Below are positions 1-10,605 of a stretch of DNA of 64,000 nt, one piece after another. The translations under genes and the position numbers were made by a program. The notes under the pieces were generated by a model. The model was not told the DNA's origin, did not search any database, and was given only the letters and a program-made list of their open reading frames with translations. Positions within the stretch are counted from its first letter, which is position 1, and each line of letters begins with the position of its first letter. Location of the stretch: contig JBAIAC010000004.1 of the NCBI GenBank assembly GCA_037349315.1, positions 25,361,001 to 25,425,000 of the forward strand. The letters run 5' to 3'. Source of the DNA: Chelydra serpentina (lineage: Eukaryota > Chordata > Testudines > Chelydridae).

Positions 1-44
1 AGCTGGAGTAGAGCAAGGGTAATGCACTTGGGGGATTCAGTACT

Positions 45-745
45 TCAATACCAAGACATGACAGTCTCCGCTAAGGTTCCTGTGCATAGTAAATCTGTCA
101 ACTCCCAATCGAATCCATTGGGGCAGGGATAGAGGCAGTGGCAGCATCTCTTGCCCTCCATGCTGGGTGTGAATCCCTTGCTGAGGGCAACAGTACTTCC
201 TAGTGCAAGGCGGTGTAGCTTGCACCTGAGCCACCAAGAGAGAATGTAGCCTGGATGGCAATCATTGGAGATGTGGTTTTTAAATAAAATTAATTGGTTT
301 GTAGGCACAGTGACAATTATAGCAAGTTTCCAGAACATTCCATTTAACAATTAATCTAGTCACCCCGATTTCAAGGACAAAGTCAACAAGCAGAGTTTGT
401 ATTGATGGGCCTTTGCATAACCCCATATAGACGAATTCAGAAAGAATGACATTTACCTCACTAACCACAGAGCCATTAGCATGGTTGTGTTGATTGAGCT
501 GGATGTTGTTTCCATACCTGGGGCTGTCCTTCCAGCTGTGCAACACAGTTCTTCACAAAGTCGTGGACACACACCCTTGCGGCATGGCACCATTCGACAC
601 GGTCAGTCACTAGTTGCTTAATATAGTCAGAAACATCTGTCTTGTGCAGATACTGTTTCAGAGAATTTTTGAAGCATTTTGTCTGCCATCCATGCTTATT
701 GTTGCTAGAGCTTAATTTGGAATATAGAATGTTTCGATAGACAGG
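45..745 (-). pseudogene. APE-type LINE, C-terminal end of reverse transcriptase ORF (right-hand part of split copy)
   Basis: The minus strand reads a decayed C-terminal tail of a non-LTR retrotransposon protein: a stretch with KHGWQTKCFKNSLKQYL, then VTDRVEWCHAARVCVHDF, which matches the conserved 'GRPK.RFKD ... DR..WR' tail that follows the RT domain in this LINE group. Further on, around 130-200, a Cys-rich stretch (RCCHCLYPCP) may be the terminal zinc finger. It continues the RT segment at 4975-6130; the two are separated only by the LTR element inserted at 746. Stops and frameshifts show an old copy. The exact clade is uncertain (not BovB-like; CR1/L2/Rex1-type group suspected). Confidence 0.6.
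741..745. repeat. Target-site duplication, left copy (ACAGG)
   Basis: The five bases ACAGG directly precede the LTR and recur directly after the other LTR at 4970-4974, so the whole 746-4969 block is one insertion. Confidence 0.9.
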
Positions 746-1304
746 TGTCACGGAGTGTGGGGGAGTCAGCGCCTGCACCCCTCTTCCCCGGATTCACTGG
801 GAGTCTCAGCCAGCCAGTAGAACAGAAGGTTTATTAGAGATGCCAGGAACACAGTCCAACCAGAGCTTGTCAGTACATCCAGGACCCCTCAGCCGGGCCC
901 TTCCGGGGGGCAGGGAGCTTAGACCCCAGCCCGGGGGCTCCCTGCATTTCACCCCAGAGCTCCAAACGGGGCAGGGAGGCCAGACCCTGTCTGCCCTTTT
1001 TCCTTCTTCCCCAGCCAGCTCCAAACTCAAACTGTCCAGCCCCTCCTCTCTCCTTTGTCTCCGTCCCAGGCCAGGGAGGTCACCTGATCCCTTTGTTCCA
1101 ACACCTTTAGCTCTCACCTTTGCAGGGGAGGGGCCGGGGCCATCAGTTACTAGGATACAGAGTGTCGGCCCTTCTCTGTGTCCAGGCCCCTCTGTAACAA
1201 TCATGCACCCTTGTCCCACCACCTAGATACTCAAGCACTGCATAGGGAAACCGAGGCACCCACACAGTACTCAGGGAAAACATTAACAGTCCTAGTTCAT
1301 CACA
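746..1304 (-). repeat. 3' LTR of young Ty3/Gypsy-like element (559 bp)
   Basis: It begins TGTCACGG and ends TTCATCACA on +, so in the sense (minus) direction it starts TG and ends CA. Against the partner LTR at 4408-4969 I count three substitutions and one 3-bp indel. An AATAAA polyadenylation signal lies at 830-835 on the minus strand. Both strands have long open frames here, but these are shadows of GC-rich non-coding sequence. Confidence 0.92.
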
Positions 1305-1800
1305 TCTCTCCCCCCTTCGAGACCGAACTGAGCGGGGTCACTTAGCCAGTGACCTGGGGAAGTTCGAACCCGGTTACACCAGGCCGTTCCAGTTCGACGT
1401 GTTCCCTTAGGTCGGGTGTGCTTGATGGCACCCGCAGGCCGTATGTGGGAAGGTTTATGTGGCCCGTGCCCTTTTCCCATCCCAAAACCCCTGGGGTTCA
1501 AGCTGAGATTAGGTCTTTTCCCAGCGCTCCAGTCTGGAGGGCTGTAATTCGGGCTCTCTTGGTTAAGAGCCTCCCTCTTGATCTGGTCCCCTCTCTGACC
1601 ACGTGTCTCTGTCACCAGCCACTCAGCATCGGCCCCTTTTCCTGGATGCAGCCACGTCGGGGCGAGGTGGTGAATATACACCGTAAAGCGCCACCCAAAT
1701 AGATCCGGCTGCTGCTTCTTAAGGGCCTGCACCATGGCCAGGCATTCCCTCTCTATGGCCTGACCGTTCTGCCTCCAGGGCAGCAGCTCCTTGCTCAGAT
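1292..1800 (-). pseudogene. RNase H domain remnant of Gypsy-like Pol
   Basis: The minus strand shows AIERECLAMVQALKK followed by LFGWRFTVYIHHLAPTWLH, the second half of a Ty3/Gypsy RNase H domain (the usual TDH is degraded to IHH). It is out of frame with the upstream integrase-RT frame ending at 1795, so there is a frameshift near 1740-1800. The frame then runs through non-homologous sequence into the LTR. Confidence 0.75.
1305..1318 (-). promoter_or_regulatory. Polypurine tract of the LTR element
   Basis: In the sense direction the bases abutting the 3' LTR read GAAGGGGGGAGAGA, an uninterrupted purine run in the position where plus-strand DNA priming occurs in LTR retroelements. Confidence 0.8.
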
Positions 1801-2508
1801 ACCCGATGGGGTGTCTGTACAGGGCTTGGCCCGGTCTGGGTTTACTCGATCTATTGGGCCCTGGATTAGAGCCTCCTTCAGCGCACAGAGAGCCCTCTGA
1901 CCCTGCTCGGTCCAGACTGCCTCATCTGGCTTCCCCTTCTTACCTAGCTCTGTGATGGGGGCAGCTAGGGAGCAAAAGGGGGGTACAAACCTCTGGTAGT
2001 ACCCCGCCATCCCGCTAAAGGCCTGGACCTGTTTCTTGGTCTGGGGAACAGGCCAATCTCTGATCGCCTCCACCTTGGCCAGCCCTGGGCTGCTGAATGA
2101 CTGGATCACCTCTAAAGCCAGCATGTCCTTGGCCTCTCTCTCCAGGTTCCGGGCTGTTTTCCCAGTTACTCTGAATGGGGGACACCTGCTGGGAGGATTG
2201 GCTCCCATCTCAGGGGAGAGATCCACCAGGGGGTCTTCCCCCTTCTCCTCCCAATCATCCCTTACCGGTTCTAGGGGTCCCCTTACTCTCCTCCCATACC
2301 ACAGCTTAAAAGGGAAGCATCCTGGTGATTCCTGGGGCACTTCCCTGTGCCACAGGTGGGGCAGGTACTTGTCCCAGTCCTGTGGATGCTGATTTATACA
2401 AGTCCTCAGCATCAGCCTCACGGTCCCCTGAACTCTCTCCACCAGCCCATTGGACTGAGGGTGATATGCAGAGGCCCAGGTGGGCCAGACCCCACCTTTC
2501 TCCCACAC
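1795..2508 (-). pseudogene. Integrase C-terminal half fused to RT remnant (Gypsy-like Pol)
   Basis: A 237-codon open frame. The N-terminal part contains AYHPQSNGLVERV, the integrase block holding the catalytic Glu of the DDE triad, then a GRRVRGPLEP segment. The frame then passes into PPFRVTGKTARNLEREAKDM, typical of the sequence just before the RT fingers, and jumps directly to VEAIRDWPVPQTKKQVQAF and GMAGYYQRFVPPF, which lie after the RT active site. The YxDD region is therefore deleted. Integrase precedes RT without any break in frame. It shares frame with the 2542-3684 frame; only one stop at 2542-2544 separates them. Confidence 0.85.
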
Positions 2509-2541
2509 GCCCCGGAGCAGGGCTGACCTGACCTCGGATCC

Positions 2542-3684
2542 CTAGTCTGTAAGGACCTTGCTGGGGACCCCCACTCTATCCATAGCCACCTTCTGGAAAG
2601 GTTCCTCTCTGATGGGCAGGGACCTCCAGGGATCTTCTCCCTTACCCCGGGCCAGGTACAATAGCCAGTGATGATACTTCTGGGGCCCCACCGGCTGCCT
2701 CCTGATTCCCCACAGTTCTACTTCCCCTTGGGAAGCCCATTCCCGGCACAGGAATCCCTTCTCCCACAGGGATCTGTCTCTGCAGTCTTCCCCAAGGGGG
2801 TTTGCAGCGCTGTGGCCAGCAAGTTCCCTTAGCTTCTCCAAGGCAGGATCCCTCTGCAGCTCACTGGCCAGGTCTGGGATCACGGCCCCACTGAGCCCTG
2901 TCCCTGGTGGCTCCCTCCCTGCTGTGGAATCACTTCCCGGCCGCACCTCTGGACCAGGCAAGCCTGGTTGGCAGCCGTCCTGCCCTGCCTGTGTGTCCCC
3001 CCACTCAGCTGAGGTCTCTGCTCCCCCGGTGCTCAGCGCTGCCCTGGCTGTCCCTGTGGGGCCAGGCAGCGAGCTCGCTGCTTTGATAACAGCATCAGAG
3101 CCAGCCTGAGCCCTCTCTCCATTGTGCAGGGGGGTGGGGAGCATCTCTCTGTCCCACCCCGCCCTAGGGGTCTGGTTACAGGCAGGCAGATATCCCGTGC
3201 CTGGCAGCTCCTCCCCCCTGCCTGCCAGGTCATTTGCATTTTCACTGACCATTTCCCTCTTAGCCAATTGGTTCCTTGAGTTCAAATTCAAATCCTCGGC
3301 CATTACAGGGCCAGGGCCTGGATCCTGTCCCAAAGATACACAGTCACCCCCCAACAGCACCTTACAGCTGATATCCTGGAGCACCCCAACCACCAGCCAG
3401 CCTGACCCCTCCTGGGTCTGCACAGCGATCTGGGCCATAGGCAGGGCGAATGGGTCCATCCCTGGGACCCTCACCCAGGTCACACAGCCCCTCAGCATCT
3501 GGTGGGGGTGCACCACCAGGGGCCTGACCACAGTTCTCTCTGTCTCAGGGTCTCGCCACCCCAAGAATGTCTCTCCATTGACCATCACCAGTTCATGCTG
3601 CTGCTGCTTCTCCTGTAGGTCTCTCTTGGGCTCTCGCTGTCTCTCACAGTCCTCTTGCTCTCTCGGACTCAGCTCCAGTCCCAT
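2542..3684 (-). pseudogene. Gag-linker, protease-like and integrase N-terminal region of Gypsy-like polyprotein
   Basis: A 380-codon open frame. It opens with a charged, probably coiled-coil segment (REQEDCERQREPKRDLQEKQ), followed by a protease-like region ending VLLGGDC, which resembles the C-terminal ILLGxD block of retroviral-type aspartyl proteases; I do not see the active-site DS/TG, so the enzyme is probably broken. After a low-complexity Pro/Gly-rich stretch come integrase-type blocks: PQKYHHWLLYLAR (zinc-binding side) and FQKVAMDRVG then KVLTD. The last two normally carry the first and second catalytic Asp but are here about ten residues apart, showing an internal deletion. A stop codon follows at 2542-2544. 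Confidence 0.75.
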
Positions 3685-3714
3685 CCGTCTCCGATCCCCT
3701 GCTGGGGAACCCGA

Positions 3715-4098
3715 TCATGAAGACCCCCATCTGGTTGGGGACCAGACTCTTGGGATTGCCAGGCTACTGCTCCAGCTGCTCCCAGATCCTGCTGTAGCCC
3801 CATCGGGGTCAGGAATCTGCTCCTTAGAATGGTCATCCTCCTCCAGCTGCGCGATTAACTGTGCTTTGGTGAACTTCCCAATGCGTATCCCTCTCTTTTT
3901 GCACAGGGTTACAATGCTTCTTTTAAGGAGAAAGCGATACGCCATCACTTCACTGCTCCCAAGTTGCTGTGGATTCGCAGGCCTGTGTGCTCTTAGCTCC
4001 CCACAGTTTCCAGGACGAACCCCAAGTGTGCCAGCCCTTCTCCAGGTCACCGCCTCTTTGCCAGGGTCGAGCTGTAGCTCCTCCGCCCCTGGGTCCAC
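3715..4098 (-). pseudogene. Gag-like N-terminus of the LTR element
   Basis: The likely start is the Met of MAYRFLLKRS, inside a longer open frame. The segment VTLCKKRGIRIGKFTKAQLIAQLEEDD resembles the short helix-extended SAP-like domain found at the start of some vertebrate Gypsy-type Gag proteins. Only about 80 codons follow before a stop at 3715-3717; capsid and zinc-knuckle regions are not visible, so Gag is internally deleted. It is in the same frame as the downstream 3684-1795 frames. Confidence 0.6.
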
Positions 4099-4387
4099 TC
4101 ACGGCACCCCCAGGGGAACCCTGTCACTGCAAAAATCCTTCTCTCTCCCAGGGCCAAGCCGCAGGCTCCTCCACCCCTGGGACTGCTCACCGCAGCCCCC
4201 AGGGGGACCCCATCATTGCACAGTCCTTCTCGCTGGTCACACACTCCCAGGGGTTAAGCGTAGTTCCTCCGCTCCCCGAAACCGCTCCTCCGTGAGCCTT
4301 CAGCATGCCTGGACCTCGTTAGCCCCCCTTCGTTCTACTGCTCCCCAGTTACTTACTGCAGGAAGCGCCTTCCACGGGGTGCAGTAC

Positions 4388-4405
4388 ATCCCACCCCTGC
4401 CACCA
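4388..4405 (-). promoter_or_regulatory. Primer binding site, tRNA-Leu type
   Basis: In the sense direction, two bases after the 5' LTR, the sequence is TGGTGGCAGGGGTGGGAT. This is complementary to the 3' end of a vertebrate tRNA-Leu (…CACCGCTGCCACCA) with one mismatch in 18. The tRNA match is from memory of the tRNA sequence. Confidence 0.75.
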
Positions 4406-4407
4406 GT

Positions 4408-4969
4408 TGTCACGGAGTGTGGGGGAGTCAGCGCCTGCACCCCTCTTCCCCGGATTCACTGGGAGTCTCAGCCAGCCAGTAGAACAGAAGGTTTATTAGA
4501 GATGCCAGGAACACAGTCCAACCAGAGCTTGTCAGTACATCCAGGACCCCTCAGCCGGGCCCTTCCGGGGGGCAGGGAGCTTAGACCCCAGCCCGGGGGC
4601 TCCCTGCATTTCACCCCAGAGCTCCAAACGGGGCAGGGAGGCCAGACCCTGTCTGCCCTTTTTCCTTCTTCCCCAGCCAGCTCCAAACTCAAACTGTCCA
4701 GCCCCTCCTCTCTCCTTTGTCTCCTTCCCAGGCCAGGGAGGTCACCTGATCCCTTTGTTCCAACACCTTTAGCTCTCACCTTTGCAGGGGAGGGGCTGGG
4801 GCCATCAGTTACTAGGATACAGAGTGTCGGCCCTTCTCTGTGTCCAGGCCCCTCTGTAACAATCATGCACCCTTGTCCCACCACCTAGATACTCAAGCAC
4901 TGCATAGGGAAACCGAGGCACCCACACAGCACTCAGGGAAAACATTAACAACAGTCCTAGTTCATCACA
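4408..4969 (-). repeat. 5' LTR of young Ty3/Gypsy-like element (562 bp)
   Basis: Same TG…CA ends as the partner at 746-1304 and almost identical. Differences seen: ccgtccc/ccttccc, gggccgg/gggctgg, acagtac/acagcac and an extra ACA near the sense 5' end. An AATAAA signal lies at 4492-4497 on the minus strand. Confidence 0.92.
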
Positions 4970-4974
4970 ACAGG
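4970..4974. repeat. Target-site duplication, right copy (ACAGG)
   Basis: Matches 741-745 exactly. Removing 746-4974 rejoins the old LINE reading on both sides. Confidence 0.9.
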
Positions 4975-6130
4975 TATCCGGTATTCAGGTAACAGAATTA
5001 CGTGATCAGTCCATCTCAATTGGACACAGATCAAATGATGCTGACCAAATGAAGCTTTCACCAAAACTTGTGTTGGACTGCCACATAATGTGCTGTTGAT
5101 AACAGGTCCATATTTCACATCCAGAGACCAATGTCATTAGGACAATGGCATGATGCACTTTGATTTTTGTCTGTGGACAGATTTCAAGTTGCTTCCAGAT
5201 TCAGTGATAAAGGCTACGATATGCAGCATTGGCTTTCTTAATTCGCACATCCACTTGTGATCAATTGTCGCTTAATTGTTTAACATACTGCTGAGATAAA
5301 CTATTTGACAGCTTGGAGCTTAATGATGGATCTTGGTAAAGTTCCAAGGTTATTGATGGATCTTGGTAAAGTTGTTGAGGAGCTGGCTGGTACATAGCCT
5401 CAGGTTTCGTTTAGCTGATGGTAGGGCCAAATTTTCAAGCCTCCACAGCAAAGTGGTTTATAAGATCACGTGGTACGGCTTCAGAGCGTGCCAACAAGGC
5501 ACAGTCATTGGCATGGAACAGTTCCTGCTTCAAAACACTTTGGTATTTGCATGTAGATGAGAGAGATTACAAAGTTTGCCAGTGCGAAAGCATACAAAGA
5601 AGCCATTTGAAGAGCCATGGAGAGCTTCCTCTAGCATTGCAGTGAAGAATAGACCAACAATTCTAAGAGTGAGGATCCCTGCTTCACCCCATTCTTGATC
5701 AGAAATGGGTCTGTTAGATGACCATCAACACCTAACTCTTCCAACCATACCTGTGTGGAACTGGTGAACAACATTAATAAATTTGCCTGCCCAGACATCC
5801 AAATTTAGAAAACAAATTTCTAGAGGGCAGTGCAGCTGATCAAGTAAAAAAAAAAAGTCAGAACTTTGTCGATAATTTGGGCCAGGAGCTGATCAAAGAG
5901 GATGTGTACAAGACTATTACTGGCCATAGAGAGAACAAGCAGATGTCGCAGTAGTTACCACAGTCGCTTTCTGAGCCTTTGTGCTTACAGATAGTAATAA
6001 TGTTGGCATCTTTCAGTTATGGCAGGAAGATTTCTTGAAGCCAGACATGTTAGAAGAATTCAAAAAGCTTGTCAATGAGAAGATGTCCTCTGTTTGAAAG
6101 TTTCAGCTGGAATGGTATCGGGACATCCCC
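4975..6130 (-). pseudogene. APE-type LINE, reverse transcriptase segment
   Basis: On the minus strand, from about 6110 down, decayed frames read PDTIPAETF, then CLASRNLPA, a NGVKQG-like block and HANDCALLARSEAVPRDLI (RT motif C, ADD mutated to AND), then CEIWTCYQQH and a LRWTDHV-like block. These are the ordered RT and post-RT blocks of a non-LTR retrotransposon. The part coding the central LTKAFDTV region is missing, and a poly-A tract sits at 5848-5857 instead. Many stops and shifts. It continues across the LTR insertion into 45-745. Confidence 0.75.
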
Positions 6131-6639
6131 CAAATCCAACTCCTCCTCCACGTGATAGGATGTTGGAAATAGGGTGAGTAGGAGATTGCCATGTAGGCCT
6201 GAAGGCCTATGGTAATCTGTTCCAAAACACCTTTGTTAACAGGTCTAAACCAGACCTAACAGGTGTAAACCAGGCTTGTTAGCCTGATAGTTGGCAACTG
6301 GTCTAAGAGATGGCCACTCCTGGAACCAGCAAGTGCTTCAGTTGTCTCAGCCTTACCCTACTACTGGCCAAGAGAGCATGCAAGTTGGTGCAAAACTGCT
6401 AGTCCACTTTAAATTAATTTCCACACAGCTTGAGACAATCCAACAAGTCCCATGGTGATAGAGGAAACAGAAAAAGTGATCACGAGGGACATTGCTGGGA
6501 GCCATAGTTGTGAACCTACACAAGGGCAGGTCAAGACCTTGGTCCCCCCGTGCTGACTTGGTGTGACACCGTAGTTCAGCAGTATCTTGATTGACTCAGC
6601 TGCTCTATTCAGGGACAGCAAAGCCAGCCTCAGTCTGTG

Positions 6640-8240
6640 GAGCAGGTTAGAAAGAGCGCCCTAAAAACTGCTCATCCCAAACAGCCCTAATCAAATTACC
6701 ATGAATGGAGGATGTCTCATCATGCAGTTGAACCTTAAACCCCAAAAGCTTTCCTTTTTTCTCATTTTTGCAAGGTGCAATGTCCATACACTCCTTGATT
6801 GTCCAAATCAAACTGACCCTCCTACTAAGCAGACCACTCTGGTTCCTCAAGAGCCTGAAAGACACTTCATTGATACTACGGTATAGAGTGAGATGCAATT
6901 TGCTGAAGAAGGTCAACTGACCTAGGAGATTGCTGGGTACACTTTCTTCTGGAAGGGACACCCACAAAATGAACTACATGATGCAGGAGGAGCCAGTTTT
7001 GCACTTAGAAAGAATCTTTTCTCTCATTTGGAGAGCCTACCCATAGTATAAATGACAGAATGATGAAGCTCTGATTGCCCCTGAGAGATGAACGTTATGT
7101 TTCACTGATCATTGCCTATGCACCAGAAATGACTAGCCCTGATGAGGGGAAGGTACAATTTTACTCTGAACTAAATGATCTGATCCGATTGACTCCCCAT
7201 GAAACTAAGTTGATTATGTAGGTGACTTTAATTCTCATGCTGGTGGTGATGATTCTATGTACCATGGCATACTTGTCAAAGATGACATCACCAAGTTGCT
7301 TTTGCTGTTGATGTATGTCAAACATCGATTAGTTATCACAAACACTGTCTTCCAGCTCCCTGACAAATATAAAGCAACCTTGCTCATGTCACTGGCATTT
7401 GATAGACTACATGTAGTTCTGACAGTGGGATCTACAAAATGTGCTCATAACCCAGATATTACATGGAGCTGATCGCTGGACTCACCACCATCTTGTTTGA
7501 TCAAAGCTTTCACTTTTTATTTGGAAAAAAATGCATAAAAACTAGTCAGTTAAATATCTAAATATTGCCTGCCTGAAAGATCTGTCAACCAACAAACAAT
7601 CATCAACACAGCTAACTACCACTTTGGAAACTCTTCCAATGACCTGTGATAATGCATCTGTCGAATGGGTATCCCAGCGCGATACAATCTATAATACTGT
7701 TGTGAAGTGCATTTGATATATGAAACACCGTCAATGCAGACTGGTTCAGTGATAGTGATCCTGAAATATCAAATCTTCTTGATGCCAAGTGGAAAGTGCA
7801 TGATGTGCTCTTACCTGACCCACTGTCTTTGAGTTGAAAAAGGCCAGAAATAGAGTACCTTGCCGCATGCTCTGCCAAATCCAAAATATGTGGATGAACT
7901 GCAAAGTGGATTAATTGCAGGTACTTGCTGAAAAACATGACGACAAAGGCTTCTATGATGTGGTCAAAGCTGTGTACCTACCTAATCTGCCTTGACACCA
8001 CTAACAAGTGCTGATGGTGAATTTCTCATCATAGACCGCGCTACCACCCACCAACTGTGGCATGAACACTTTAGTGAATTAATCATCCATCTACTGTCTC
8101 AGAGTTACTGAATAACATCCTCAAAGTACCTACATCTAACAAACGTGCCAATCCACCCACATGAGCTAAAGGTGTTGAAGGTTGTCCAAGCAATAAAAAA
8201 TAACAGATCTCCTGATCCAAAACATTTAAGCAGCATATAA
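6640..8240 (+). pseudogene. APE-type LINE, endonuclease segment, inverted relative to its RT half
   Basis: The plus strand carries, with frameshifts, CNVHTLLD, FAEEGQLT, GYTFFWKG, IIAYAPEMTSPDEGK and GDFNSHAGGDD, then VITNTVFQLP: the ordered blocks of an apurinic-type LINE endonuclease. It continues through DWFSDSDPEISNLLDAKWKVH and ends near VVQAIKNNRSPDP at about 8220. That is exactly the protein position where the minus-strand half begins (PDTIPAETF). The two halves are thus one ORF broken at one point with the 5' part flipped. Confidence 0.78.
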
Positions 8241-8299
8241 AATAGAGGATATAGCACCTCATAATAAGGCTAAATACTTGGAAGCTAACCTAAAACAGC

Positions 8300-9799
8300 A
8301 GCAGACTCTCCCAACTCTCCAAAGCTGAACGTAGCTACTTTGAATGTCACTACATCTAAAAGGAATAGACTGTTTAAGCTACCACTGTCAACACTTACCC
8401 CTCAAAGAATTAAAAAGAAAACCAAGACCAGTATTTTAAAGGAAGTTATAGGAAAGCTCCCACAGCATTTTGTCCACACCACACCCAGAAATTTTGTTAT
8501 GGTCCGTCTGGAAGAGAGTTCTAGGCTGGTCTCCATACCTCAGAAAACTTTCCTCTCCTTTTGTTCAAGAGAAGAGCATTTAGTCAGAAGATTTAAACAA
8601 TGGAGGTCTCTATAGAGAGAAAATATTTAATTATTCAACTAAAGTGGAACAATTTCAATAGGAGAGATGGAGAGAAACCCATATCACAATATCCCACAGC
8701 CCAGTGGTTAGGGCCTCCTCACACCCTTTCTTGCTGGGCAAGCCACTTGGGAGTTAAGTGGGATACCTCTGCAATATTAGGAGTGAGAGATCTGGAATAA
8801 CCAAACTATGGCCAGACAGTCATCCATCTCCTCTGCATTTCCAATGTATTGGGCTAGGTTCAGCAACAACACTGATAGAGAGAGCTGGAATGATGTACAA
8901 TCTAGGAGCTGTTTTATACTGAGTGCTCTGTATGTCTGTTGCTTTAGAAATTTTAAGACTGATTAAACAAGCATCTATAATGGTCTCTTTGCTCAGTATC
9001 TCCTGAGCTTTTCTGGCTCTCAGTCCAGAGATACAACATGAAAATGGGACTGGCAAGGCTGGAGGATGATGGTAATTAATTATTATAATTACTCTGCTAT
9101 GGTGAGACAGCTAAAGACTCACTTATCACCAAGCCATTGAATGAAAGGATTTGAGTTAATATGTTCAAGGATTTTGTGCATTTGGTAAGATAGGCAATTG
9201 AATATACAGGCCTGCAGAAGCCAAAATGATGAAAGTATCTCATCTCAGACAGTCTCTTAAAAAGGGAAGCAGACATGCAGGGTTACAGAATCTGATAAAA
9301 AGGAAACCCAAGGCTTTCTATTTTAGACCTTTTGGGATCTGGTAGGTGCATGTGTGGATGTCTGCCATGCTAACTGAAGTGAGAACATGCTCTGAGGAAG
9401 GCATCTTACTTGGAGGGCATATCTAAGATATATAGTTATTTTAGCCAATATTGTCATTTTAATTGGTTACGCCTGCCCACTACAGAAGAAGGTGCCATCT
9501 CAGTAGATATTGTTTAATTTCATTAACCAAAGGATAAAAGTTGCAGGAATGCAACTCAGAAAGTGTACTTGGGATCAAAACAGTTAGATAGTAGAGTGAT
9601 TTCCCAGGACTGTGAAAAGGAATGTGTGTCCAGCAGAGGATACAAACACTAGCATGTCATCAGCTAAACAGCTGTGAATGGATTTTACCCGCCAGTGAAT
9701 GCCCAGAATGGAAACAGAAGAATGAATGGCCTATGATAAGAGTTCTACATCAAGGGCAAAGAATAAGGGAAGAAAGAGGCTCCATTGGCCTTGTCCCAC
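8300..9799. other. No recognised gene
   Basis: AT-rich sequence with only short open frames. Around 8690-8760 a 'cagtggttagggc' stretch resembles the head of a tRNA-derived SINE but is too short to assign. Nothing else identified. Confidence 0.3.
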
Positions 9800-10605
9800 T
9801 GTAGGGGAAAAACGTTGGTGCTTAACATCATAGGTGCGCCATCTTGAAATGCCCAAACAACAACTGAGAATCCATCTTGGTTGCCCTTCTTCCCCCTCCT
9901 CAGGTGTAGTTTCCTGCCCTTTCTGCCAAAAGGCGGGAAACCAAGCAAACCATGTGATCTATGATCTGCCCACTAACAGCAGGGCGTATAAGGGCTAGCA
10001 CATCTGAGGGAAGGGGCTGCCCTTCTGAGTGGCAGAGTCTGGAGGTGCTGCTGCTGCAACTGTTGGAAAGCACAGCAGACACCTCAACTCTCTAGATTGC
10101 CTCAGAGGAGTATGTGGAGCACCACGCTCTTTCATCTGGTTGCGGGAGGGCAATTCTCACTTGCATACAGCGAGTGTGTCACCAGCTGCCACTCTATCAC
10201 TGAGGACAAACACACCCCACGACGTCGCAGGGGGAGTACAAGTGGAGTCGTTGCTGGGGCAGAGCGGTCATAGCCTGATCCTGAGGTCCCTCCTTCCCTG
10301 TGGGTTCCACCTACCTGGACGGAGTCTGGAGTGGTTCTGTCGTTGCGAGGGTCCTCAGAGCTGCAAGACATGGTAGTGGTCCATTGATTGTTCATTCTCT
10401 TACCTGGGCCTCATCCTAGGGGAGGGAACTTACCCTCAGTCACAATCAGCATACTGCCAGTCCTTTACTTATATCACCTGTGTTCCTATTAATTTGGTTT
10501 ACCTCTGGTTTACATTGTTTAGAGCTGTGGATGGTTTAATAAATACCTTGGTTGTTTACACCCACACTTCCTAGTTGGTTATTTTTTAAGGGGCTAGCAA
10601 CAAAC
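9800..10605 (+). repeat. Probable solo LTR (endogenous retrovirus type)
   Basis: Begins TGTAGGGG and has, in order, a TATA-like 'cgtataaggg' near 9985 and an AATAAA at about 10538 followed by a short T/C-rich stretch, which fits U3-R-U5 on the plus strand. There is no second LTR, PBS or coding sequence. The 3' boundary and target duplication could not be fixed. Confidence 0.5.

Larger units (their letters stand above)
1305..4407 (-). mobile_element. Internal region of young Ty3/Gypsy-like LTR retrotransposon
   Basis: About 3.1 kb between two LTRs, with PBS next to the 5' LTR and a polypurine tract next to the 3' LTR, so the sense strand is minus. Coding order along the sense strand is gag-like N-terminus, protease-like region, integrase, RT remnant, RNase H remnant. 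The RT catalytic core and most of the integrase core are missing, so it cannot be autonomous, yet LTR divergence is about 0.5%, implying recent mobilisation by proteins of a relative. Flanked by 5-bp duplications. Confidence 0.88.

Noticed and set aside
840..1226. Open frames on both strands inside the LTR (also at 4468-4888)
   Set aside because: They are repeated in both LTRs and overlap the polyadenylation region; no protein-like motif. Treated as non-coding LTR.
3122..4888. 588-codon open frame on the plus strand
   Set aside because: It runs antisense to the Gag/Pol frames and into the 5' LTR; composition is Ser/Pro/Leu-rich, as expected from the complement of a GC-rich coding strand. No domain is visible.
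7090..7480. BovB/RTE assignment for the old LINE
   Set aside because: Endonuclease blocks (CNVxTLLD, FAEEGQLT, GYTFFWKG) differ from the BovB-type blocks I know, so I left the clade open.
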